Positions 1 through 9,127 of a stretch of DNA of 64,000 bases are shown here, in pieces. The stretch lies in the NCBI GenBank assembly GCA_003210025.1, contig QCNW01000002.1:107295-171294 (forward strand), given 5' to 3'. The position numbers and the translations under genes were made by a program. This stretch comes from Pelagibacteraceae bacterium AG-426-M19 (lineage in GTDB: Bacteria; Pseudomonadota; Alphaproteobacteria; Pelagibacterales; Pelagibacteraceae). The stretch's first letter is position 1. Each line of letters starts with the position of its first letter. The notes under the pieces are model-generated. The model did no database searches, had not been told where the DNA came from, and saw only the letters and a program-made list of their open reading frames with translations.

Positions 1-303
1 TATTGGTCCCTCAACAGTATCACCGGTTCTTAATCCAAATCGCCTTATTTGATTTGGGCTTACATATATATCATCTGCTCCGGGTAAGTAATTAGATTCC
101 ATTGCTCTTAAAAAACCAAAACCATCTTGAAGTAATTGAAGAACACCACCTCCAGTAATTTCTTCTCCTTTTTCTGCAAGTTTTTTTAAAATAGCAAAGT
201 AGATCTCTTGTCTTCTGAGAGTGCTAGCATTTTCTATTCCTAAGTTCTCAGCTTCTTTGATTAACTGCTCTGAGCTTTTTTCTTTTAATTCTTGAATATT
301 CAT
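1..303 (-). CDS. rho: Transcription termination factor Rho, N-terminal part (runs off left edge)
   Basis: Reverse-strand translation [41 protein letters not shown]...[51 protein letters not shown] matches the Rho N-terminal/RNA-binding domain. Confidence 0.95.
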   Translation of the reverse strand, partial: MNIQELKEKSSEQLIKEAENLGIENASTLRRQEIYFAILKKLAEKGEEITGGGVLQLLQDGFGFLRAMESNYLPGADDIYVSPNQIRRFGLRTGDTVEGPI

Positions 304-361
304 ATAGGGAGATTTTAGTTAGATCATCATAATATAGTTATGTGTTAAGAAAATTTCAACC

Positions 362-796
362 CTATAAAGGCTTGAAAACAACAACAAAAACTATCAAAAT
401 AAGTAATAATGTCGGTATTTCATTAATGAGTCTATAGAATTTGTGACTGTGTGCATTTTGATCTATTTTAAATTGTTTAAGAATTCTACCGAGATATAGA
501 TGATAAAGTGTTAATATAGTAACAAAAATTATTTTTAGTATCATCCAAGTTTGTCCTATTTGTTGAAATCCTATATTATGAATTAATATTACCCCAAAAA
601 TCCAAGACAAAATCATAGCTGGGGTCATAATGTAAAGAAATAATTTTCTTTCCATCGTCTTAAATATTTCTGAGGTTTTTTTTTCGGAACTGTTTTCAGC
701 ATGATAAACAAAGATTCTAGGTAAATATAGAAGTCCAGCCATCCAAGATATAACGGAAATTAAATGTAATGACTTAAACAATAGGTAAAAATTCAT
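362..796 (-). CDS. hemJ: Protoporphyrinogen oxidase HemJ-like (UPF0093) membrane protein
   Basis: 144 aa multi-TM protein with SLHLISVISWMAGLLYLPRIFVYH; adjacent to hemH and hemE. Confidence 0.85.
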   Translation of the reverse strand: MNFYLLFKSLHLISVISWMAGLLYLPRIFVYHAENSSEKKTSEIFKTMERKLFLYIMTPAMILSWIFGVILIHNIGFQQIGQTWMILKIIFVTILTLYHLYLGRILKQFKIDQNAHSHKFYRLINEIPTLLLILIVFVVVFKPL

Positions 797-798
797 TA

Positions 799-1791
799 TT
801 ATATATTTTTTTCAATCAAATTTTTTAACAAAAGTATATGATCATCACTGTCATTCAGGCAAGGTACCATGTCAAAATTTTCTCCACCGGACTCCATAAA
901 GCTCTCTTTTCCTTGTATAAGTATTTCTTCTAATGTTTCTACACAATCAGAAGAAAAGCCAGGACATATAGCCAGGACATTTTTTTTTCCTTCTTTTGGG
1001 AGCTCTTCTAAAGTTTTGTCTGTATAAGGTTGTAACCATTTCTGTGGCCCAAATCTTGACTGAAATGTTGTTTTGATTTCAATTGAGTTTAACTTCTCTG
1101 TAATTAGCCTTGTCGTTTTATGACAATAACAATGGTATGGATCACCTTTATCAAAATATTTTTTCGGAATTCCATGATAAGAAGCTAATATTAAATCTGG
1201 TTTCCAATCAATCTCGCTGATTTTTTTATTTATAGATTTTACCAATGCCTCTATGTAAAGAGGATTGGATTCATAGTGCGGTATTATTTTTAAGGAAGGC
1301 TGCCATCTCATGTTCATGAGTGTTCTATAAACCTCATCGCAAACTGTTGCTGTGGTGGCCGCAGCATATTGAGGGTATAAAGGTAAGATTACTAAATTTT
1401 CACATCCTTCTGAATGTAGCTTTTTTATTTTACTTTTAATACTTGGATTTCCATATCTCATTGCAAAATCTATAATTAAATTTTCATTTTTAAGATAGTT
1501 AGAAGTCTTTTCCATTTGTTTTTTTGTATAATAAAGTAACGGAGACATATTTTTATCTTTCATCCAAATTTCTTTATATGCTTTAGCTGTTTTAGAGGGT
1601 CTAAACGTAAGAATAAAGAGATTAAGAATTATTTGCCAAATAATTGGGTTTAATTCGATTACTCTCCTGTCGGATAAAAATTCTTTTAAATATTTTCTTA
1701 TATCTAACCAACTGGTAGAATCGGGAGTTCCAAGGTTTATCAACAAAACTCCAGTTTTTCCAAATTTTATTGGTGGATGTTCTTGTTTCAT
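799..1791 (-). CDS. hemH: Ferrochelatase
   Basis: GVLLINLGTPDS..., LPLYPQYAAATTATV, ASYHGIPKKYFDKGDPYHCYC, FQSRFGPQKWLQPYTDKTL. Confidence 0.95.
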   Translation of the reverse strand: MKQEHPPIKFGKTGVLLINLGTPDSTSWLDIRKYLKEFLSDRRVIELNPIIWQIILNLFILTFRPSKTAKAYKEIWMKDKNMSPLLYYTKKQMEKTSNYLKNENLIIDFAMRYGNPSIKSKIKKLHSEGCENLVILPLYPQYAAATTATVCDEVYRTLMNMRWQPSLKIIPHYESNPLYIEALVKSINKKISEIDWKPDLILASYHGIPKKYFDKGDPYHCYCHKTTRLITEKLNSIEIKTTFQSRFGPQKWLQPYTDKTLEELPKEGKKNVLAICPGFSSDCVETLEEILIQGKESFMESGGENFDMVPCLNDSDDHILLLKNLIEKNI

Positions 1792-2789
1792 TTATAATTT
1801 CTCACTGTTTCTACAAGTTCATACACCATCTCAACTTCGGTTTCAGGCAAGATGCCATGCCCTAAATTGAAAACATAAGGGTGATCTTTAAATATATTGA
1901 GATACCTCTTAATTTGTTTTCTTAAATTTTCTTTATCAGACAATAGGATCTTGGGATCCAAACCTCCCTGAACTGGCAAATCCAAAGACTTGATTAAATT
2001 TTCAGGATCTACGTTATAATCTATATTTATCATGCTTGGCTTAACAATTTTAGCGAATTTAATATAATCAGTGATTCCTCTAGGAAAGCATATAACAGGT
2101 ACACCTAAATTCTTTACATGGTTTACTAGGGATAAAGTTGGATTGTATAAAAATTTATCAAAGTCATTTTGTATTAGACCAGCCCAACTATCAAATATTT
2201 GAATTATTGTAGCGCCAGCATTTATTTGATTTTCAATATGAATCTTAATAAATTTATCCAACAAACCTAAAATTTCATTAATTATAACTTCGTCTTTAAA
2301 AAATTCTTGCGATAGTCCATTTTTAGGTGAAATTTTGTTAACCATATATACTAAAAGTGTCCATGGGGCCCCTACGAAACCAATTAAATCTTTGTTTTTA
2401 AGATCATTACTATTTTTAAGATTAGACAATAATTGATATACAGGAGATAATTTTTCTGTAAGATCTTTCTTACTTACACTTGCGAGCTTATTTAATTCAA
2501 GAGCTCCTAGACTTGGGCCAAAGTTTTTTTTAAACTCAACTGTTTGACCCATACCATGTGGTATCATTAGTATATCTGAGAATATTATTGCAGCATCAAA
2601 ACCAAATCTTTTTATTGGTTGTAATGTTATCTCTTCAGCTAAAATGTGATCCAAACATAACTTAATAAAGTCTGGGTTTGCTTTTCTAATTTTCTTAAAT
2701 TCTGGCAAATATCTACCAGCTTGCCTCATCAGCCATACTGGATTAATCTTAGTACTTTTGTTTATCAAACATTCTTTTATTGGTGTCAT
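1788..2789 (-). CDS. hemE: Uroporphyrinogen decarboxylase
   Basis: PVWLMRQAGRYLPEF, IIFSDILMIPHGMGQ, GFVGAPWTLLVYM, NLGHGILPETE. Confidence 0.96.
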   Translation of the reverse strand: MTPIKECLINKSTKINPVWLMRQAGRYLPEFKKIRKANPDFIKLCLDHILAEEITLQPIKRFGFDAAIIFSDILMIPHGMGQTVEFKKNFGPSLGALELNKLASVSKKDLTEKLSPVYQLLSNLKNSNDLKNKDLIGFVGAPWTLLVYMVNKISPKNGLSQEFFKDEVIINEILGLLDKFIKIHIENQINAGATIIQIFDSWAGLIQNDFDKFLYNPTLSLVNHVKNLGVPVICFPRGITDYIKFAKIVKPSMINIDYNVDPENLIKSLDLPVQGGLDPKILLSDKENLRKQIKRYLNIFKDHPYVFNLGHGILPETEVEMVYELVETVRNYK

Positions 2790-3071
2790 TTATATTAAGA
2801 TAATTATATTTAGTATTTATTATTAGTATGTATTGTTGATAACGTAAATTACTCAATTTTAACATTTTATTAACTTTTTATACACTCAACTGCTCCAAAA
2901 ACCCTTTAAAAACTTGTTTATTTAATTATTTAACAAAATTCTAAAATTGTTAATAAATTATTCACATTAATTTTAAATGTTAGTTAAATGAGTAAAAAAA
3001 ATATTTCTTTTAGAATTTTACCAAATGAAACTTATTTCTTAAATTAAAATTAACTTATAAACAAATTATAC
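2790..3071. other. oriC: Probable chromosomal replication origin (oriC)
   Basis: AT-rich intergenic gap between hemE and ppsR (the oriC position in Caulobacter and Rickettsia); DnaA box TTATTCACA at 2958-2966; relaxed box TGTTGATAA at 2834-2842; three TTAA-N7-TTAA motifs. Confidence 0.75.
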
Positions 3072-3893
3072 ATGAAAAATACATACCAAATATTCCTAAT
3101 CTCCGATTCAACCGGAGAAACTTTGGATAGAATTTTCATGGCTTTAAAAGCTCAATTTAACAACTTTACTTACGAGTTAAATCAATTTTCTTTTACGAGA
3201 ACAGAAACTCAGATATCAACCATACTCAAAAATGCAAAAAAACAAGATAGCCCTATCATATTATATACTGTTGTTAATAATAAACTTGCAAAATATTTAG
3301 CCCAAGAAGCAAATAAAATTAATATACCTTGTTTTGGTGTTCTGGGAGATCTAATTTTAAATTTCTCAAAAATTCTAAATCAAAAAGCAACTCATAAGCC
3401 TAGCGGACAACATGTTTTAGATGATGAATATTATAAAAGAATTGAAGCAATTCAATTTACAATGAACCATGATGATGGAAACCAAGCGGGGAATATCCTT
3501 GATTCAGATATTATATTAATTGGTGTTAGTAGAACTAGCAAAACACCAACCTCTATTTATTTGGCTAATAGGGGTTTAAAAACCGCTAACATACCATTAG
3601 TAAATGAAATGAAAATCCCGAAAGATGTAATTGAGTCCAAAAACCTATGTATAGTTGGGCTAGTAACAGAAGCTGAAAGATTATTTGATATTCGACGTAA
3701 CAGATTAAATTCGCTTAGAGAAAATGAAACATCTGAATACACAGACTTAGAAAAAATTAAAATTGAAGTTGAGAATTCAAAGAAAATTTTTAAAAAAAAT
3801 AAATGGCCTACAATAGATGTAACAAGAAAATCAGTTGAAGAGACCGCTGCTTCAATAATAAAAATATATGAAATAAAAAATAAAAATGGATAA
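3072..3893 (+). CDS. ppsR: Pyruvate,phosphate/water dikinase regulatory protein (DUF299 kinase/pyrophosphorylase)
   Basis: IFLISDSTGETLDRIFMALKAQF, DIILIGVSRTSKTPTSIYLANRGLKTANIPL. Confidence 0.93.
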   Translation: MKNTYQIFLISDSTGETLDRIFMALKAQFNNFTYELNQFSFTRTETQISTILKNAKKQDSPIILYTVVNNKLAKYLAQEANKINIPCFGVLGDLILNFSKILNQKATHKPSGQHVLDDEYYKRIEAIQFTMNHDDGNQAGNILDSDIILIGVSRTSKTPTSIYLANRGLKTANIPLVNEMKIPKDVIESKNLCIVGLVTEAERLFDIRRNRLNSLRENETSEYTDLEKIKIEVENSKKIFKKNKWPTIDVTRKSVEETAASIIKIYEIKNKNG

Positions 3894-4470
3894 GTTAATT
3901 TTAGCTTCAAAAAGTAAGGTAAGGTATGAAATTCTTTTAAAATATAATATCAAATGTATAGTTGAACACTCAAATGTAGATGAAGAACCTGTAAAACAAA
4001 GTTTATTAAATGAAGGTGCAACTCCAGAAATTATTTCAAAAAATTTAGCTGAATTGAAAGCAAACAAAGTGAGTCAGAAACTGCACGATCAGTTAGTTTT
4101 AGGGGCTGACAGCGTTATAGACCTAAGTGGTGAATTAATTTCTAAACCAGAAAATAGAGAACAAGCATTTAATATTTTAAAAAAATTAAATGGAAAAATT
4201 CACCATTTAATAAGTTCTGTATGTATTTCAAAAAATGGATCTATGGTTTGGAATTATACAGATAAAGCAAATTTAACGATGAAAGAGTTTACTGATGGTG
4301 ATTTGAAAGAGTATTTAAACAAGATATCAGATGAAGATTTATACTCTTATAATGTCTATCAAATAGAAGGTGAAGGAAGAAATTTATTCTCTAAGATCGA
4401 TGGAGATCAAAATACTATTATGGGTCTTCCCATAGATAAAATTAAACAATATATTGAAGGTCTCCAGTGA
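3886..4470 (+). CDS. maf: Maf family nucleoside triphosphate pyrophosphatase
   Basis: LILASKSKVRYEILLK, VLGADSVIDLSGELISKP, YQIEGEGRNLFSKIDGDQNTIMGLPI. Confidence 0.9.
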   Translation: MDKLILASKSKVRYEILLKYNIKCIVEHSNVDEEPVKQSLLNEGATPEIISKNLAELKANKVSQKLHDQLVLGADSVIDLSGELISKPENREQAFNILKKLNGKIHHLISSVCISKNGSMVWNYTDKANLTMKEFTDGDLKEYLNKISDEDLYSYNVYQIEGEGRNLFSKIDGDQNTIMGLPIDKIKQYIEGLQ

Positions 4471-5261
4471 AAAAATATTTAGTTGTTGGAAATCCTATTG
4501 AACATTCATTGTCACCAAAGCTCCAAAATTATTGGTTAAATTTTAATAATATTGAGGCAATCTATGGAAAATTGCAGGCATACGATGATGATTTAAAAGA
4601 ATTGTGTAGTAGTATTAGAAATGGTCAATTAAACGGTCTTAACATTACAGTTCCTTTTAAAAAAAAAATTATACCTCATTTAGATGTGTTAAGTGGCCAT
4701 GCTTTAAGAACTCAGTCTGTAAACACAGTTTGTTTGAATAATGGAAATGTTACTGGTTACAACACCGATATAGATGGATTTGAGCTTAGTCTCAAAAATC
4801 TAGACTACGACGTTAGTAATAAAAAAGTATTCATTTTGGGAGCAGGAGGAGTTGTGCCATCAATTATATATGCTCTAAAAAAGATGAATGCCCCACAGAT
4901 ATATTTAAGTAATAGAACTAAAGAGAAAGCAGTTATTTTAAAAAAGTTATTTGATGGGTTAGAAGTTATAGATTGGGGAATACTTCCTGACTTTGACATG
5001 ATTATTAATGCTACTAGTCTTGGATTAAAGAAAAATGATAAATTTGAAATTGATTTTTCGAAGGCTGGAAATAATAAACTATTTTTTGACGTAATTTATA
5101 ATCCATTTAACACAGAATTTTCTCAAGCCGGAAATAAACCAGGAAATATAATTGAGAATGGTCTAAATATGTTCTTATTTCAAGCACAAAAAGCATTTAG
5201 TATATGGCATGATATTGAACCAAAGATTGATCAAAAAGTAATAAAATTTTTAGAAAGTTAA
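4467..5261 (+). CDS. aroE: Shikimate dehydrogenase
   Basis: YLVVGNPIEHSLSPKLQNYW, NGLNITVPFKKKIIPHLD, VTGYNTDIDGF, LGAGGVVPSIIYAL. Confidence 0.93.
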   Translation: MKKYLVVGNPIEHSLSPKLQNYWLNFNNIEAIYGKLQAYDDDLKELCSSIRNGQLNGLNITVPFKKKIIPHLDVLSGHALRTQSVNTVCLNNGNVTGYNTDIDGFELSLKNLDYDVSNKKVFILGAGGVVPSIIYALKKMNAPQIYLSNRTKEKAVILKKLFDGLEVIDWGILPDFDMIINATSLGLKKNDKFEIDFSKAGNNKLFFDVIYNPFNTEFSQAGNKPGNIIENGLNMFLFQAQKAFSIWHDIEPKIDQKVIKFLES

Positions 5262-5266
5262 GATTA

Positions 5267-6007
5267 ATGAGACTTAATAATAAAATTGCAATAATAACAG
5301 GCTCAGCTTCTGGTTTTGGTAAAGGTATAGCAAAAAAGTTTACTGAAGAAGGTGCTAATTTAATATTAGTAGACGTCAATTCAAAATTATTAAAGGAAGT
5401 TTCTAACAAATTATCCCAAGATTATTTTGTTGCCGATGTATCCAAAGCATCAAATTTTAATTCTCTACTAAAATATGCTTATAAAAAGCATAATTGTGTT
5501 GATATATTTGTAAATAATGCAGGCATAACACATAAACCGAAACCCATGGAAAATGTAACGGAAAAAGAATTTGATAAAGTATTTAATGTAAACGCAAAGT
5601 CAGTTTACTATTGCGGAAAATATTTTGTGCCTAAAATGAAAAAGATAAAAAGTGGAGTTATTTTAAATGTTGCATCAACCGCAGGATTATCTCCAAGACC
5701 TAAATTAAATTGGTATAATGCAAGTAAAGGCTGGATGATTACTGCAACAAAGGCTATGGCTGTAGAATTGGCACCTTTTAAAGTCAGAGTTAATGCTATA
5801 GCTCCAGTTGCTGGAAAAACACCTTTACTAAAATCATTTATGGGAGGTAACACACCAAAAAAAAAACAAGCTTTTTTATCTACAATCCCGATTGGTAGAT
5901 TTTCAACTCCTCAAGATATGGGTAATGCCGCATGTTTTTTGTGTTCTGATGAAGCAAGTATGATAACAGGAACAGTTTTGGAAGTTGATGGTGGGAGATG
6001 TATTTAA
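5267..6007 (+). CDS. SDR-family oxidoreductase (FabG-like)
   Basis: NKIAIITGSASGFGKGIAKKF, NNAGITHK, YNASKGW, GTVLEVDGGRCI. Confidence 0.9.
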   Translation: MRLNNKIAIITGSASGFGKGIAKKFTEEGANLILVDVNSKLLKEVSNKLSQDYFVADVSKASNFNSLLKYAYKKHNCVDIFVNNAGITHKPKPMENVTEKEFDKVFNVNAKSVYYCGKYFVPKMKKIKSGVILNVASTAGLSPRPKLNWYNASKGWMITATKAMAVELAPFKVRVNAIAPVAGKTPLLKSFMGGNTPKKKQAFLSTIPIGRFSTPQDMGNAACFLCSDEASMITGTVLEVDGGRCI

Positions 6008-6013
6008 TTTTAA

Positions 6014-6601
6014 ATGATTAGAGTTGGTGTTATTGGAGGAATTGGATCTGGTAAATCTTTTATATCTAAACTTTTTAAATCACCTGTTTTTAACGCAGAT
6101 GAGGAAGTAAAAATTTTATATAAAAATAATTTCGAATGTTACAAAAAATTAAGAAAAATACTTCCTAGATTTGTAAAATCTTTCCCGATATCAAAAAGTC
6201 AGTTAATAAAAGCCATTAATGAAGATAAAAAAAATTTGAAAAAAATATCTTCTGTAGTCCACCCATTAATTAGAAAGAAAATGAAATTATTTTTAAATAA
6301 AAATAAAAAAAGTAAAATTATAATTTTAGATATTCCCCTATTAATAGAAAATAAACTTTATAACAAAAAAGATATTTTGATATTTGTAAAATCTAATCAA
6401 AAAAAAGTAATTAATAGATTGAGAAAAAGAAAAAATTATAACAAAAAAATCCTTCTAAATTTAAGAAAAAACCAAGATAAGTTGTTAAAAAAAAGAAAAT
6501 TGGCAAATTATATTGTCGATAATAATTTTAGTCCAAATATAATGAGAAAAAAAATTAATTCTTTAAAAAATAAAATTTTAAATGAAAGAAATAGTACTTG
6601 A
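6014..6601 (+). CDS. coaE: Dephospho-CoA kinase
   Basis: VGVIGGIGSGKSFISKLF (P-loop), FNADEEVKILYK, ILDIPLLIENKLY. Confidence 0.9.
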   Translation: MIRVGVIGGIGSGKSFISKLFKSPVFNADEEVKILYKNNFECYKKLRKILPRFVKSFPISKSQLIKAINEDKKNLKKISSVVHPLIRKKMKLFLNKNKKSKIIILDIPLLIENKLYNKKDILIFVKSNQKKVINRLRKRKNYNKKILLNLRKNQDKLLKKRKLANYIVDNNFSPNIMRKKINSLKNKILNERNST

Positions 6602-7247
6602 TACCGAAACCACAGGCCTCTCGGTAAAAGATGGACATAGAATAGTTGAAATTGGCTGTATAGAAATTGAAAACTTAATACCAACTAAAAAAATTTTTCA
6701 TTGTTATCTAAACCCTGAAAGAAAAGTTTCTGAGAGTGCACTAAAAGTTCATGGATATACAGACAAATTTTTAGCAGATAAAAAAAAGTTTATTGATGTA
6801 GCAGATGATTTTTTAAAATTTATAGAAGGAAAAAAAATAATAATTCATAATGCGGAATTTGATATAGGTCACCTTAATAATGAGCTGTCATTAATAAAGA
6901 AAGAAAAAATTTCAAAAGAAAACGTTATAGATACTCTTGAAATTGCTAGAAACAAATTTCCTGGATCTGGAATCAGTTTAGATGCATTATGTAAAAGATT
7001 TAGAATAGATAACTCTAGAAGAGAAAAACATACAGCTTTAATTGATTGTGAATTACTATCAAAAGTTTATGTTAATTTAATTGATCAAAAAGAGCCAATA
7101 TTCCAATTTCAAAAAGAAATAAAAAAAAGAAAACAAATCAATGAAGAAATATATTATTCAAAAAAAATTATAAAGCCATCAAAACAAGAATTAGATGATC
7201 ATAAAGAATTTATGAAAAGAGAATTGAAAAGAAATTTCTTTAATTAA
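6582..7247 (+). CDS. dnaQ: DNA polymerase III epsilon subunit (3'-5' exonuclease)
   Basis: EIVLDTETTGLSVKDGHRIVEIGCIE, IIIHNAEFDIGHLNNEL, RREKHTALIDCELLSKVY. Confidence 0.93.
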   Translation: MKEIVLDTETTGLSVKDGHRIVEIGCIEIENLIPTKKIFHCYLNPERKVSESALKVHGYTDKFLADKKKFIDVADDFLKFIEGKKIIIHNAEFDIGHLNNELSLIKKEKISKENVIDTLEIARNKFPGSGISLDALCKRFRIDNSRREKHTALIDCELLSKVYVNLIDQKEPIFQFQKEIKKRKQINEEIYYSKKIIKPSKQELDDHKEFMKRELKRNFFN

Positions 7248-7671
7248 GTTTTTGCTGGTAGAGTTTTTCAAAATCAATTTTTTTATCTAACTTCATATCT
7301 GGAAAACCAGCATCTTTAATCGATTTTAAAAAAATCTTTTCTAAATCTGGATAAATATCATTCTGTAAATCACAAAGTATAAGTTTTTCTAGTTGGTCTT
7401 TTTTCATTTCTTTATTTTTTAATTTAATTACTGTTGCATACGAAATTTCAAAATATGATTTTCTTTTGTTTTCACTTTTATCTCTGTAATTTAAATTTGT
7501 AATAACTTCGATAGTTTGATCTTTGATTGGATTTGTTGATATATTCAGACCAAGAGTATATTTTGTTATATTTTCTCTACTAAATAAAAATGTTTCAGCA
7601 TCAGGAATTTCAACTGAAAGATCTTTAATATAATTAAGTACTATTTCATAATTTTTTGTCATTATCTTCAC
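7240..7671 (-). CDS. secB: SecB-like protein-export chaperone
   Basis: YIKDLSVEIPDAETFL; position beside dnaQ/fxsA as in other alphaproteobacteria. Confidence 0.75.
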   Translation of the reverse strand: MKIMTKNYEIVLNYIKDLSVEIPDAETFLFSRENITKYTLGLNISTNPIKDQTIEVITNLNYRDKSENKRKSYFEISYATVIKLKNKEMKKDQLEKLILCDLQNDIYPDLEKIFLKSIKDAGFPDMKLDKKIDFEKLYQQKLN

Positions 7672-8071
7672 TTATATCCTCATAATCACCTTCAATATAA
7701 TTATTCTTTTTTTTACTTTTATTAATATTTTTTTTTATAAATCTACCAAGTAATATCTTTCTGGTAAAAGGTATAACTAAAAGCAAACCCATTAAATCTG
7801 TGGCGAATCCAGGTAAAATCAAAAGAAACGCTGCAAATGCAAGAGTTGCTCCTGATATAATTTCATATACTGGAATCTCGTTTTTTACTAATTGTCCAAT
7901 TCCAGATTTTAAAGTATTAAAGCCTTCATATCTAGCGTAAGCAACACCAATCACTGCTGTCGTTAATATTAGTAAAACTGTATTAAATGCGCCTATTTGA
8001 GATCCAATTTTGATAAATAAATATATTTCTATAAGTGGAATCCCTATAATTAAAATTAATGCTGTGTTCAT
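7646..8071 (-). CDS. fxsA: FxsA family membrane protein
   Basis: LILIIGIPLIEIYLFIKIGSQIGAFNTVLLILTTAVIGVAYARYEG; GFATDLMGLLLVIP. Confidence 0.9.
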   Translation of the reverse strand: MNTALILIIGIPLIEIYLFIKIGSQIGAFNTVLLILTTAVIGVAYARYEGFNTLKSGIGQLVKNEIPVYEIISGATLAFAAFLLILPGFATDLMGLLLVIPFTRKILLGRFIKKNINKSKKKNNYIEGDYEDISEDNDKKL

Positions 8072-8129
8072 TTGTCTATTATTTAATTAGCAGGTTGAAA
8101 TTTATCAACATAGTAAATATTATACCAAT

Positions 8130-8717
8130 ATGAGTTATAGCTTTGAATACATTGATATCATCCTTCTTGCAATGATTGCCGGTTTCATTTTTTTAAGATT
8201 ACGGGGAATTTTAGGTAAAAAAACTGGTTTTGAGGAAGATATTGAGTCAAGCTTTGCTCATGAAGCTCCTCCTCCAAAACCAAAAGTTGACTTGAATGCC
8301 AACACATTTGATGAAGATGCAAAAAAAGAATTTGTAAAAGGTGCAAAAATTGCATACGAGACGATCATTACAAATTTTGCAAAAGGAACATTAAAAGATA
8401 TAAAGTCTCTATTAGATAAAAGTGTTTATCAACAATTTGAAGATGCGATCAAAGATAGACAATCAAAAAATCATTCGTCTGAAACAACATTTATTGGGAT
8501 TAGTTCTGCAGAAGTAAAACAACACGAACAAAATAAGAATATGCTTGAAGTAACAGTTGAATTTGTAAGTGAGATCATTTCGTGTGTAAAAGACAAAGAT
8601 GATAAAGTAATATCAGGTGATCCAGAAAAAATAAAAAAAGTATTAGATACTTGGAAATTTTCAAAAGATAGTAGATCTGCAAATCCCAATTGGTTATTAA
8701 TTGATACTCAAGCTTGA
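8130..8717 (+). CDS. Tim44/TimA-family putative adaptor protein
   Basis: N-terminal TM plus Tim44-like domain (AKIAYETIITNFAKGTLKDIKSLLDKSVYQQFEDAI); WKFSKDSRSANPNWLLIDT. Confidence 0.88.
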   Translation: MSYSFEYIDIILLAMIAGFIFLRLRGILGKKTGFEEDIESSFAHEAPPPKPKVDLNANTFDEDAKKEFVKGAKIAYETIITNFAKGTLKDIKSLLDKSVYQQFEDAIKDRQSKNHSSETTFIGISSAEVKQHEQNKNMLEVTVEFVSEIISCVKDKDDKVISGDPEKIKKVLDTWKFSKDSRSANPNWLLIDTQA

Positions 8718-9127
8718 CAAATAAGCTATCAGATAAAGATAAAAAAGATTGGCAAAATTTTTTAGATAGTTCAGAAAAACTTCAGAATAAAGATGTGGAT
8801 CATGTAAATAATCAGATTATTTCTGAAAGGACAATCGATCTTCATGGATATACTTTGGAAGAAGCTAATAAAAAAATTTCAGAATTTATTGAGAATTGCT
8901 TCGCAAATAAAGTTAAAAAAATTAATGTGATTACTGGCAAAGGAATGAGATCTAAAAATTTAGATGATCCTTATCAATCTAAAAACCTAAGTATTTTAAA
9001 GCATTCAGTGCCAGAATATATTAAAAATAGTCCTGAATTAATGAGTAAAATTATCAATATTGATTTTGATTCAGTTAATAGTCCCTCGAAAGGGAATTTT
9101 GATATATTTTTGAAAACTATAAAATAA
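8714..9127 (+). CDS. Smr/MutS2 C-terminal domain protein
   Basis: [42 protein letters not shown] start overlapping upstream stop. Confidence 0.88.
   Translation: MTNKLSDKDKKDWQNFLDSSEKLQNKDVDHVNNQIISERTIDLHGYTLEEANKKISEFIENCFANKVKKINVITGKGMRSKNLDDPYQSKNLSILKHSVPEYIKNSPELMSKIINIDFDSVNSPSKGNFDIFLKTIK

Noticed and set aside
3101-3117. CTCCG-ATTCAAC-CGGAG hairpin at the start of ppsR
   Set aside because: Only a 5-bp stem, explained by coding of the conserved SDSTGET motif
3557-4067. Minus-strand ORFs at 3557..3910 and 3852..4067
   Set aside because: Shadow ORFs antisense to ppsR and maf, with low-complexity F/I/S-rich translations and no recognisable motif
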